NCBI RefSeq assembly: GCF_017996735.1
Contig: NZ_JAGOGJ010000041.1
Coordinates: 1-49,673, forward strand
From: Niveispirillum sp.
GTDB lineage: Bacteria > Pseudomonadota > Alphaproteobacteria > Azospirillales > Azospirillaceae
Reading direction: 5' to 3'
DNA: 49,673 nucleotides
The first letter of the stretch is position 1. The number at the start of each line of letters is the position of its first letter. This document shows, one piece after another, positions 17,746-25,559 of this stretch. The notes under the pieces are model-generated. The model was not told the origin of the DNA. It searched no databases and saw only the letters and a program-made list of their open reading frames with translations. Made by a program: the position numbers and the translations under genes.

Positions 17746-18531
17746 CTATGATGCGGCCGGCGCGTGCCCCGCGCCGCCGCCATTGGCGATCATCAGGCAA
17801 TTGCTCAATCCCCCATCGACCAGCAGGTCGATGCCGGTGATATGGCCGGCCAGGGGGCTGAGCAGGAACAGGATGGCGTTGGCCACGTCGGCGGGCGTGC
17901 CCAGCTTGCGCAGCGGCATCGCTGCCTCCCGTTCCGCCCTTCGTGCCGGGTCGGCATAGCCGGCGGCCGTCATCCCGGTCAGGGTCGGGCCGGGGGAGAC
18001 GCAGTTGCAGCGGATGCCGTCCGGTCCCCAATCCACCGACAATTGCCGGATCAGCATGCGCAGCGCAGCCTTGGCGGGGGCATAGGCACCCAGCGGCGGC
18101 GTCGGCTGTGTCGCGGCCATGGAGGCGGTGGCCACCAGCGCTCCCCGGCTTTCCCGCAGATAGGGATAAGTCGCCCGCGCCAGCAGCCAGGTGGCCCGCG
18201 TGTTCACGGCGAACAGCCGGTCATAGTCCGCTGGCGTCATCTGCATCAGCGTACCGGCGGCGATGGCACCGGCATTGCTGACCACCCCGTCGATACCGCC
18301 CATATGGTCCAGGGCCGCCGCCGCGATGATGGCGCTGTCGGCTTCGTCCGTCACATCGGCTTTCAGGATTGCCGCCGCCGGTCCGATCATGTCGGCCACC
18401 CGTGCCAGCCCGTCCGTGTCACGATCCACCAGAAGCATCCGGTGGTCGCCCCGGATGACATCCCCCTCCTGAAGCCGCTGGGCGACGGCCTGCCCGATGC
18501 CGCTGGCGGCACCTGTGATGATGACCCGCAT
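17746..18531 (-). CDS. Short-chain dehydrogenase/reductase
   Basis: Classical SDR, 261 aa, NAD(P)-dependent oxidoreductase. Seen: TGAASGIG cofactor motif near residue 6, a VVSNAGAIAAG segment, catalytic Ser in TASMAATQ and the Tyr-Lys pair in AYAPAKAA, and an SPGPT stretch followed by GIDLLVDGGLS near the end. It begins the minus-strand operon with the MaoC pair, VOC protein and hydrolase. A 3-hydroxyacyl-CoA or alcohol dehydrogenase role is plausible. A divergent thiolase gene starts 138 bases away and the two share an intergenic region with an operator-like motif. Confidence 0.9.
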   Translation of the reverse strand: MRVIITGAASGIGQAVAQRLQEGDVIRGDHRMLLVDRDTDGLARVADMIGPAAAILKADVTDEADSAIIAAAALDHMGGIDGVVSNAGAIAAGTLMQMTPADYDRLFAVNTRATWLLARATYPYLRESRGALVATASMAATQPTPPLGAYAPAKAALRMLIRQLSVDWGPDGIRCNCVSPGPTLTGMTAAGYADPARRAEREAAMPLRKLGTPADVANAILFLLSPLAGHITGIDLLVDGGLSNCLMIANGGGAGHAPAAS

Positions 18532-18584
18532 GTTTCCATCCCCTTCGTCGTTGAAGGGACGATGAAACGGGAAAGGCCGTTTTC

Positions 18585-18604
18585 CACCTGCCCACGGATA
18601 GGTG
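18585..18604. promoter_or_regulatory. Operator-like motif in divergent SDR/thiolase promoter (site 3)
   Basis: cacctgcccacggataggtg carries the 16-base core at 18587-18602, matching the perfect palindrome at 25394-25409 at 13 of 16 positions with an intact ggatagg half. It also has its own cacct/aggtg dyad. It lies 54 bases from the SDR ATG and 66 bases from the thiolase ATG, in the middle of the shared 138-base gap, a natural place to control both directions. Confidence 0.45.
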
Positions 18605-18669
18605 CGGCTGGGCGATGGGGATGGGAAGACGGCACATCTTCCCAATTGATGAGCCATGGACCGACCAGG

Positions 18670-19872
18670 ATGGATGCCTTCATCTATGACCATGTGCGCA
18701 CGCCGCGCGGCCGGGGACGGCCCGACGGCGCATTGCACGAGGTTACCGCTGTCGAACTGCTGACCCAGGTGCTTCGGGCGCTTCGTGACCGCAACGGGCT
18801 GGATACAAGCCTCTTGGACGATGTCGTTATCGGCTGCGCCCAGCCCGTGGGCGAACAGGGCGGCGTCATCGCCCGTGCCGCCGTGCTGAACGCGGATTAT
18901 GCCGAAACCGTCGCCGGTCAGCAGATCCACCGTTTTTGCGCGTCCGGCCTGGAGGCCGTGAACAATGTCGCGGCCCAGGTCATGTCGGGCATGAGCCAGG
19001 CCGGCATCGGCGGCGGCGTGGAGAGCATGAGCCGCACCTTCATGGGGGCCGACAGCGGCGCCTGGAGCGCCGATCCGCGTGTCGTCTGGCACAATTACTA
19101 TATCCCGCAGGGGATCGGCGCCGACATGATCGCCACCCTGGACGGGTTCAGCCGGACGGATGTCGACGCCTACGCCCTGGAAAGCCAGCGTCGTGCGGCC
19201 CGGTCCTGGGCGGAGGGGCGTTTTGCCCGGTCCGTCGTGCCGGTGACCGACCTGCTGGGAGAGGTGCTGCTGGACCGCGACGAACATCCGCGCCCCGAGA
19301 CGACGCTGGAAGGGCTGGGCAGCCTGAAGCCTGCCTTTCCGGGCATGGCGGCGCTGGGCTTCGATCAGGTGGCGATGCTGCGCTATCCGCAGATCGAGGC
19401 TTTGTCCCATGTCCATACCGGTGGCAATTCGTCGGGCATCGTCGATGGGTCGGGTGCGGTACTGGTGGGATCGAAAAGCTTTGGGGAACGGGCGGGATTG
19501 AAACCCCGCGCCCGCATCCGGGGGTTCGCGTCCATCGGGTCGGAACCGTCGATCATGCTGACGGCCCCGGCGGCGGTCAGTGCAAAGGCCCTGCGCAATT
19601 GCGGTATGGAAAAGGGCGATATCGACCTGTTCGAACTGAACGAGGCGTTCGCCAGCGTCGTGCTGCGCTATATACGCGCCCTGGATATCCCGCATGACCG
19701 CATCAATGTCTGCGGCGGCGCCATCGCGCTGGGCCATCCGCTGGGGGCCACGGGTGCCATGATCCTGGGCACCGTGCTGGACGAGCTGGAACGCAGCGAC
19801 CGTGAGACGGCCCTGGTCACCCTGTGTGCCGGCAATGGCCTGGGCACCGCCACCATCATCGAACGGGTGTAA
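18670..19872 (+). CDS. Acetyl-CoA C-acyltransferase (thiolase)
   Basis: Complete thiolase, 400 aa, cleaving a 3-ketoacyl-CoA to acetyl-CoA or propionyl-CoA plus a shortened acyl-CoA. Seen: nucleophile Cys90 in HRFCASGLEAVNN, LFELNEAFAS, His356 in ALGHPLGATGA and Cys386 in TLCAGNGLG. The ATG at 18670 begins MDAFIYDHVRTPRG, the normal N-terminus. An open frame extends far upstream but crosses the divergent SDR gene and is not coding. It is the first gene of the plus-strand beta-oxidation operon, with 2 bases between it and the FadJ-like gene. Degradative thiolase activity is well supported; chain-length preference is unknown. Confidence 0.95.
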   Translation: MDAFIYDHVRTPRGRGRPDGALHEVTAVELLTQVLRALRDRNGLDTSLLDDVVIGCAQPVGEQGGVIARAAVLNADYAETVAGQQIHRFCASGLEAVNNVAAQVMSGMSQAGIGGGVESMSRTFMGADSGAWSADPRVVWHNYYIPQGIGADMIATLDGFSRTDVDAYALESQRRAARSWAEGRFARSVVPVTDLLGEVLLDRDEHPRPETTLEGLGSLKPAFPGMAALGFDQVAMLRYPQIEALSHVHTGGNSSGIVDGSGAVLVGSKSFGERAGLKPRARIRGFASIGSEPSIMLTAPAAVSAKALRNCGMEKGDIDLFELNEAFASVVLRYIRALDIPHDRINVCGGAIALGHPLGATGAMILGTVLDELERSDRETALVTLCAGNGLGTATIIERV

Positions 19873-19874
19873 AC

Positions 19875-22034
19875 ATGCGCCATGTTTCCATCACAAAAGG
19901 TGCCGATGGCATCGCCACCCTGACGCTCGACAATGCGGATGAAAGCGTCAATCTGGTCACCCAGCCCTGGCTGGCGGAGATGGATGCCGCCATCGCCGAC
20001 CTGTCCGCCGATGCCGGTGTGACGGGCGTGGTCCTGACCTCCGCCAAGAAGGGATTCATGGCCGGGGCCGACCTGAAGCTGCTGGTCGACGGGTTCGACA
20101 GCATGACAAGACGGCAGGCCTATGATTTCAGCCAGCGCGCCACCGCCATGCATCGCGCCATCGAAAAGAGTGGCAAGCCCTGGGTCGCGGCCCTGAACGG
20201 GTTGGCGCTGGGCGGCGGCTTCGAACTGGCGCTCGCCTGCCATTACCGCATCCTGGTCGACGATCCCAAGGCCGTTGTCGGCCTGCCGGAGGTCAATGTC
20301 GGCCTGCTGCCGGGATCGGGCGGCACACAACGCCTGCTGCGGCTGGCCGGTGCCCGGACGGCCATCGACCTGCTCTTGTCCGGCCGCACCGTGCGGCCGG
20401 AAGAAGCATTGAAGCTGCGCATCGTGGACGAGGTGGTGCCCGCAGCCGAACTGACGGACGCCGCCCGGTCCTGGTTGCAATCCGGGCCGGACCCGGTGCG
20501 GGTCTGGGACCGCAAGGCCTATACCAGCGTCGAGGCGCGGGGGTTGCTGATCCCTGAAACGGCGGTGCTGTTCACCACGGCGGCGGCGGGCGTCGCCAAG
20601 GGCGGGCGCAACAGCCCGGCCGCCATCGCCATCCTGTCCTGCCTGTTTGAGGGCGGGCAATTGCCGTTCGACCGGGCTTTGTCGGTGGAGAGCAAATATT
20701 TCGCCCGCCTTCTGACCGACCCCGTGGCCCGCAACATCATCCGCACCAGCTTCCTGTCAAAGCAGGCGGCCGAACGCGGTTTCCGCCGCCCCGCCGGCAT
20801 CGCCCCGTCCAGGGTGACCAAGGTTGGTATTCTGGGGGCCGGCATGATGGGGGCCGGCATTGCCCTGGTTTCGGCACAGGCGGGGATCGCGGTGGTGCTG
20901 CTGGACCGCACGCCGGAACTGGCGGAAAAGGGCAAGGCCTATTCCGCCAGGGTGCTGGGCAAGGAGGTGGAGAAGGGCCGGCGTAGTGCCGCCGATGCCG
21001 AGACCATCCTGTCCCGCATCCAGCCCACAGCCGACTTTGCCGATCTGGCCGGCGTCGATCTGGTGGTGGAAGCGGTGTTCGAGGATACGTCCGTGAAGGC
21101 CGACACCACCGCACGGGCCGAGGTGGTGATCCCGCCCGGCACCCTGTTCGCCTCCAACACCTCCACCCTGCCCATCACACAACTGGCCGAGGCATCGGCG
21201 CGGCCCGACCGCTTCATCGGCCTGCATTTCTTCTCCCCCGTTGAACGGATGGGGCTGGTGGAGGTGATCATGGGGTCCAAGACCAGCGCGCAGACGCTGG
21301 CCCAGGCCCTGGATTACGTGGCGCAACTGCGCAAGACGCCCATCGTCGTCAATGACAGCCGCGGTTTTTATACCAGCCGGGTGTTCCAGACCTTCATCCA
21401 TGAAGGGGCGTCGATGCTGGCCGAGGGGGTGCCGCCGGCGGTGATCGAGAATGCCGCGCGGGCCGCCGGGATGCCGGTGGGAGCGCTGGCGCTGCTGGAC
21501 GAGGTGACGCTGGACCTGCCGCTGAAGATCGTGGACCAGACCATCGCGGAGGAAGGGGACCGCTACACCCCGCCGCCGGGCGTGCCTGTTCTGCGGCGCA
21601 TGCGGGATGAGCTTGGGCGCAGCAGCCGCAAGGCCGGCGGCGGCTTCTACGAATATCCGGCCGGTGGCCGCAAGCATCTCTGGCCCGGCCTGTCGCAGCA
21701 TTTCCCGTCCCGTCCGGATATCGATGCCGAACGGTTGACGCGGCGCTTCCTCTATATCCAGGCCATTGAAACCGCCCGCTGCCTGGAGGAGGGGGTGCTG
21801 ACCACGCCGCAGGATGCCGATCTGGGTGCGGTCTATGGCTGGGGTTTCCCGCTCTGGACTGGGGGCACGCTGTCCTACATCGATACGGTCGGGATCGAGG
21901 AATTCGTGGCGGAGGCCGATCGGCTGGCCCAGGCCCACGGCCCGCGCTATGCCCCGTCGGCCTGGCTGCGGGCGCGGGCCGTCGCCGGCCGGCCCTTTTA
22001 TGAGAAGGCGGGGGGCACGCCATGCGCCGCCTGA
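19875..22034 (+). CDS. FadJ-type enoyl-CoA hydratase / 3-hydroxyacyl-CoA dehydrogenase
   Basis: Bifunctional beta-oxidation protein, 719 aa. Seen: N-terminal crotonase domain with AGADLKLL, LGGGFELALACH and GLPEVNVGLLPGSGGTQR carrying both catalytic Glu; an NAD-binding dehydrogenase domain with KVGILGAGMMGAGIA near residue 315; catalytic His in GLHFFSPVERMGLVEV near 450; and two C-terminal dehydrogenase modules (KAGGGFYEYPAGG, then YGWGFPLWTGG). The start MRHVSITKGADG at 19875 follows the thiolase stop by two bases. The gene overlaps the next acyl-CoA dehydrogenase by 13 bases. With the neighbouring thiolase and dehydrogenases it completes a full beta-oxidation spiral. Contrast with the degenerate homologue at 40273-41835. 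Confidence 0.95.
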   Translation: MRHVSITKGADGIATLTLDNADESVNLVTQPWLAEMDAAIADLSADAGVTGVVLTSAKKGFMAGADLKLLVDGFDSMTRRQAYDFSQRATAMHRAIEKSGKPWVAALNGLALGGGFELALACHYRILVDDPKAVVGLPEVNVGLLPGSGGTQRLLRLAGARTAIDLLLSGRTVRPEEALKLRIVDEVVPAAELTDAARSWLQSGPDPVRVWDRKAYTSVEARGLLIPETAVLFTTAAAGVAKGGRNSPAAIAILSCLFEGGQLPFDRALSVESKYFARLLTDPVARNIIRTSFLSKQAAERGFRRPAGIAPSRVTKVGILGAGMMGAGIALVSAQAGIAVVLLDRTPELAEKGKAYSARVLGKEVEKGRRSAADAETILSRIQPTADFADLAGVDLVVEAVFEDTSVKADTTARAEVVIPPGTLFASNTSTLPITQLAEASARPDRFIGLHFFSPVERMGLVEVIMGSKTSAQTLAQALDYVAQLRKTPIVVNDSRGFYTSRVFQTFIHEGASMLAEGVPPAVIENAARAAGMPVGALALLDEVTLDLPLKIVDQTIAEEGDRYTPPPGVPVLRRMRDELGRSSRKAGGGFYEYPAGGRKHLWPGLSQHFPSRPDIDAERLTRRFLYIQAIETARCLEEGVLTTPQDADLGAVYGWGFPLWTGGTLSYIDTVGIEEFVAEADRLAQAHGPRYAPSAWLRARAVAGRPFYEKAGGTPCAA

Positions 22035-23179
22035 TCTTCCAGCCCGAACATGACCAGTTCCGGGAAAGTGCCCGCCGCTTTTTCCAGAAGGAAGTGGCGC
22101 CGCACGGCGAACGCTGGCGCGCCCAGGGCCATGTCGATCGTGAGATCTACAAGAAGGCGGGTGAGGCGGGGTTGCTGCTGACCTGGGCCGAGGAACGGTT
22201 CGGCGGGGCCGGCATCAGTGATTTCCGGTTCGAACAGATCATCATCGAGGAAAACATCATCCATGGTGAGATCGGCTTCTATATCAACCTGCATTCCAAC
22301 CTGGTCGCCCCCTATATCGATGCGCTGGGAACGCCGGCACAGCGGGAGCGTATCCTGCCGGGCTGCGTATCGGGCGACACCATCCTGGCCATTGCCATGA
22401 CGGAGCCGGGTGCCGGCTCTGATCTGGCCGGCATGCGCACCAGGGCGGAGGACAAGGGCGACCATTGGCTGCTGAACGGGGCCAAGACCTATATCTCCAA
22501 CGGCTTCCTGGCCGATCTGATCATCGTGGCCGCACGGACTCAGCCCGATCAGAAGCACGGGCTGGGCCTGTTCCTGGTGGAGGCCGGCATGCCCGGTTTC
22601 GACCGGGGGCAGCGGTTGAAAAAGATGGGTCTGCATGCGCAGGACACATCCGAACTGTTTTTCAATGACGTCAAGCTGCCCAAGGAAAACGTGCTGGGCG
22701 ACCCCACTTCCGGCTTCCGCTATCTGACGCGGTTCCTGGCCAAGGAACGGCTGGTGGCGGCCATCGGATCGCTGGCGGCGGCGCAGGTGGCATTCGATAT
22801 CACCCTGGATTATGTGCGCGAACGCCGCGCCTTCGGCCGGCCCATCGGTGCCTTTCAGCATAACCGCTTCGTGCTGGCGGGTTTGCGGGCGGAACTCGAC
22901 GCTGTGCAGACGCTGATCGACCAATGCGTACTGCTGCTGAATGACGGGGAACTGTCCGGAGAGGACGCGGCCGAATGCAAGCTGCTGGCGACGGAGTTGG
23001 AAGGTCGCATGGTCGATGCCGGTGTGCAGATGCATGGCGGTGCCGGCTACATGGAGGAATACCGCATCAGCCGGCTTTACACCGACGCCCGCGTCAGCCG
23101 GATTTTCGCGGGTTCCAGCGAGATCATGAAGGAAATCATCGGCCGGGGTCTGGGCCTGGATGAGCGGAAAATGGGGTAG
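22022..23179 (+). CDS. Acyl-CoA dehydrogenase
   Basis: FAD-dependent acyl-CoA dehydrogenase, 385 aa, complete. Seen: N-terminal FQPEHDQFRESARRFFQKEV, MTEPGAGSDLAGMRTRA, GLHAQDTSELFFNDVKLPKE, RRAFGRPIGAFQ and the C-terminal MHGGAGYMEEYRISRLYTD, where Glu346 occupies the catalytic base position. It resembles the long-chain/isovaleryl-like branch by its N-terminal start, but substrate cannot be fixed. It overlaps the FadJ-like gene by 13 bases and is followed by a palindromic repeat before the next acyl-CoA dehydrogenase gene. Confidence 0.95.
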   Translation: MRRLIFQPEHDQFRESARRFFQKEVAPHGERWRAQGHVDREIYKKAGEAGLLLTWAEERFGGAGISDFRFEQIIIEENIIHGEIGFYINLHSNLVAPYIDALGTPAQRERILPGCVSGDTILAIAMTEPGAGSDLAGMRTRAEDKGDHWLLNGAKTYISNGFLADLIIVAARTQPDQKHGLGLFLVEAGMPGFDRGQRLKKMGLHAQDTSELFFNDVKLPKENVLGDPTSGFRYLTRFLAKERLVAAIGSLAAAQVAFDITLDYVRERRAFGRPIGAFQHNRFVLAGLRAELDAVQTLIDQCVLLLNDGELSGEDAAECKLLATELEGRMVDAGVQMHGGAGYMEEYRISRLYTDARVSRIFAGSSEIMKEIIGRGLGLDERKMG

Positions 23180-23197
23180 GGGGGGCCCTTCTCCACA

Positions 23198-23310
23198 CCG
23201 TCACCCCGGCGAAGGCCGGGGCCCAGCGTAGAGCGGCGTCTGCCGCGACATGATTCATATCGGCGCTGACCGCGCCTCACGCTGGGTCCCGGCTTTCGCC
23301 GGGACGACGG
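23198..23310. repeat. Long palindromic intergenic repeat, copy B
   Basis: Inverted repeat with 32-base arms at 23198-23229 and 23279-23310 (28 of 32 positions complementary). The centre and right arm, 23231-23295, match copy A at 12803-12867 at 60 of 65 bases, including the gcggc/gccgc inner stem. It occupies most of the 188-base gap between two acyl-CoA dehydrogenase genes. It may weaken or stop transcription between them or stabilise the upstream message. Confidence 0.88.
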
Positions 23311-23367
23311 GTGAGTGGGTGGCGACCCAGGTGCCCAAGAGCCAACAAATCCCAAGGAGCAAACATC

Positions 23368-24531
23368 ATGGATTTCAATCTCCCCGAGGAATACCGCGCC
23401 TTTCGCGATGGTGTCCGCCGCTGGGTGGAAGCCGAGGCGCCGAAGGCCTGGGCGCGCGACCTGGAGAAGGACGAGCACAACTACCCGTTCGCCCTATGGG
23501 ACAAGTTCTCCGAGGCCGGTTTCCATGGTGTCGGCATTTCTGAAGAATATGACGGGCAGGGCGGCGATGTGCTGATGCAGATGATCCTGGCCCGCGAACT
23601 GGCGCGCACGCTGGGCGGGCTGGCCTGGATCTGGGGCATCACGTCATTCGCGGGGTCTAAATCCATCGGCATCTATGGCAGCGAGGCGCAGAAGAAAAAG
23701 TATCTGCCGCTGATCGCCACCGGCAAGCTGCGGGCTGCCATCTCCTTCACCGAACCGTCGGGCGGGACCGACCTGCTTGGCTCCATGCGCACCACGGCGA
23801 CGCGGGTCGACGGCGGCTGGCGGCTGAATGGCGAGAAGATCTGGAGTTCATCGGCCCATGTCGCCGACTATCTGCTGGTCATCGCCCGGTCCAACCGCAA
23901 TATTACCAAGAACCACCAGGGCCTGTCGCTGTTCTGGGTTTCCACCAAATCGCCGGGCATCAAGGTGACGTCGCTGGCCAAGCTGGGCATGCGGTCCATG
24001 GGGTCCTGCACGGTGCATTTCGACGATGTCTTCGTGCCGGATGAGGATGTGCTGGGGGAACCGGACAAGGCCTGGTACATGCTGCTGCCGACCTTGAACA
24101 ATGAACGCATCATGGTCGGCGCCTTCTGCCTGGGCGTCATCGACGGGGTGCTGGAGGATGCGCTGGACTATGCCAAGCAGCGTCAGGCCTTCGGTCGCAC
24201 CATCGGACAGTTCCAGGCCATCCAGCATTATATCGCCGACATCGCCACCATGCAGACCAGCACCGAACTGATGCTGCATTACTGCGCCTGGAAACAGGCG
24301 TCGGGTCAGCCGGTGGGCACGGAGGCCAACATGCTGAAGCTGATCGCCTCGGAGAATGCCAACAAGGCGGCCGACCTGGGCATCCAGATCCTCGGCGGCA
24401 TGGGCTATTCGGCGGAAACCGACATGCAGCGCTATTGGCGTGACAGCCGGCTGTGGCGCATCGGCCCCATCACCAACGAGATGGTGCGCAACGGCATTGC
24501 CGAAAGCCTCGGCCTGCCGCGGTCATTCTGA
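23368..24531 (+). CDS. Acyl-CoA dehydrogenase
   Basis: Second complete acyl-CoA dehydrogenase of the plus-strand operon, 387 aa. The ATG at 23368 has AAGGAG eight bases upstream and begins MDFNLPEEYRAFRDGVRRWV. Seen: SFTEPSGGTDLLGSMRTTA, LNGEKIWSSSAHVADYLLV, LGMRSMGSCTVHFDDVFVP, RQAFGRTIGQFQAIQHYIAD and GGMGYSAETDMQRYWRD with Glu350 at the catalytic base position. Two parallel dehydrogenases in one operon suggest two unsaturation steps on different intermediates, for example a ring or side-chain carbon and a shortened acid, but this is inference. Confidence 0.95.
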   Translation: MDFNLPEEYRAFRDGVRRWVEAEAPKAWARDLEKDEHNYPFALWDKFSEAGFHGVGISEEYDGQGGDVLMQMILARELARTLGGLAWIWGITSFAGSKSIGIYGSEAQKKKYLPLIATGKLRAAISFTEPSGGTDLLGSMRTTATRVDGGWRLNGEKIWSSSAHVADYLLVIARSNRNITKNHQGLSLFWVSTKSPGIKVTSLAKLGMRSMGSCTVHFDDVFVPDEDVLGEPDKAWYMLLPTLNNERIMVGAFCLGVIDGVLEDALDYAKQRQAFGRTIGQFQAIQHYIADIATMQTSTELMLHYCAWKQASGQPVGTEANMLKLIASENANKAADLGIQILGGMGYSAETDMQRYWRDSRLWRIGPITNEMVRNGIAESLGLPRSF

Positions 24532-24542
24532 GGGGCATGGAC

Positions 24543-25370
24543 ATGCGGCCCTTGCAGGGAGAGGTGGCGATCATCACGGGCGCGGGGCGCGGCATCGGCC
24601 GCGCCATCGCCCTGAAACTGGCCGGCGCCGGTGCGTCGGTTATCGTCAATGATCTGGACGAAGGTCCCGCGGTGGAGGTGGTTGCCGCGATCCGGGCGGC
24701 CGGCGGGCAGGCGGAAGCCTGCGCCGGTGACGTGCTGGCACCGGGCTTTGCGGAACGGTTCGTGGCGCTGGCGGTGGAGAGGTTCGGCGACCTGACCATC
24801 ATCGTCAACAATGCCGGCTATACCTGGGACAATGTCATCCAAAAGACGGCGGACGAACAGTGGGAGGCGATGATCGGCATCCATCTGACGGCGCCCTTCC
24901 GCGTGCTGCGCGCTGCCCGGCCGGTCATCGGCGCGGCGGTCAAGGCGGAACGCGCGGCGGGCAGACCGCCGCGCCGGCGCAGCGTCGTCAACATCTCTTC
25001 CATCGCCGGGCTGGGCGGCAATCCGGGGCAGGTTGGGTATGCCGCCGGCAAGGCCGGGGTGATTGGTCTGACCAAGACGCTGGCCAAGGAATGGGGGCGC
25101 TACAATGTCACCGTCAACGCCGTGGCCTTCGGCGTGATTCTGACAAGGCTGACCGATGCGGAGCAGAGCGGGGGCAGCATCGACATGGCCGGCCGCGCCA
25201 TCAAGGTGGGGATCAGTGCCGAACTGCGCAGTGCGGCCGAAAACGCCATCCCGCTGGGCCGCGCCGGCACGCCGGAAGATGCGGCGGGCGCCGTCTATCT
25301 GCTGTGCCTGCCCGAAGCGGGGTATATCAGCGGGCAGGTGCTGACCTGCGGCGGGGGATACACGCTGTAG
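24543..25370 (+). CDS. Short-chain dehydrogenase/reductase
   Basis: SDR of 275 aa. Seen: TGAGRGIG cofactor motif, NNAGYTWDNV, catalytic Ser in NISSIAGLGG and the Tyr-Lys pair in YAAGKAGV, with a C-terminal LTCGGGYTL. It contains a basic insert AAGRPPRRRS just before the catalytic Ser strand. The ATG at 24543 lies eight bases after AGGGG; an ATG two codons earlier is too close to that site. Related members are FabG-like or act as 3-hydroxyacyl-CoA dehydrogenases. It is the last gene of the plus-strand operon before the regulator's promoter region. Confidence 0.9.
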   Translation: MRPLQGEVAIITGAGRGIGRAIALKLAGAGASVIVNDLDEGPAVEVVAAIRAAGGQAEACAGDVLAPGFAERFVALAVERFGDLTIIVNNAGYTWDNVIQKTADEQWEAMIGIHLTAPFRVLRAARPVIGAAVKAERAAGRPPRRRSVVNISSIAGLGGNPGQVGYAAGKAGVIGLTKTLAKEWGRYNVTVNAVAFGVILTRLTDAEQSGGSIDMAGRAIKVGISAELRSAAENAIPLGRAGTPEDAAGAVYLLCLPEAGYISGQVLTCGGGYTL

Positions 25371-25391
25371 CCGATGATCAACTAAACACGT

Positions 25392-25411
25392 ACCCTATCC
25401 ATGGATAGGGT
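25392..25411. promoter_or_regulatory. Perfect 20-base palindrome, candidate operator (site 4)
   Basis: accctatccatggatagggt is identical to its own reverse complement. It is centred about 158 bases upstream of the LuxR-family gene start, in the 189-base gap after the SDR gene. Degenerate copies of its core occur at 7196-7211, 15475-15490 and 18587-18602, all upstream of genes in the surrounding catabolic operons. It is the best candidate for the binding site of the adjacent regulator. Confidence 0.6.
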
Positions 25412-25559
25412 GTGAACACTGTTCTCTTCTATATGCTTGGTCCTGTCGACGGGTTCAGCGTGAGAGCACCCGTCTCGATCCTGGGAGGCACCATCCGGCA
25501 AAAGACCGACTGACAGCCCCGCGAAAACAAAAATCAGCGTCAGGCATTGGGAGGAAACA

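Noticed and set aside
17764..18669. Upstream extension of the thiolase frame on the plus strand
   Set aside because: It crosses the well-supported divergent SDR gene; the thiolase fold begins at 18670.
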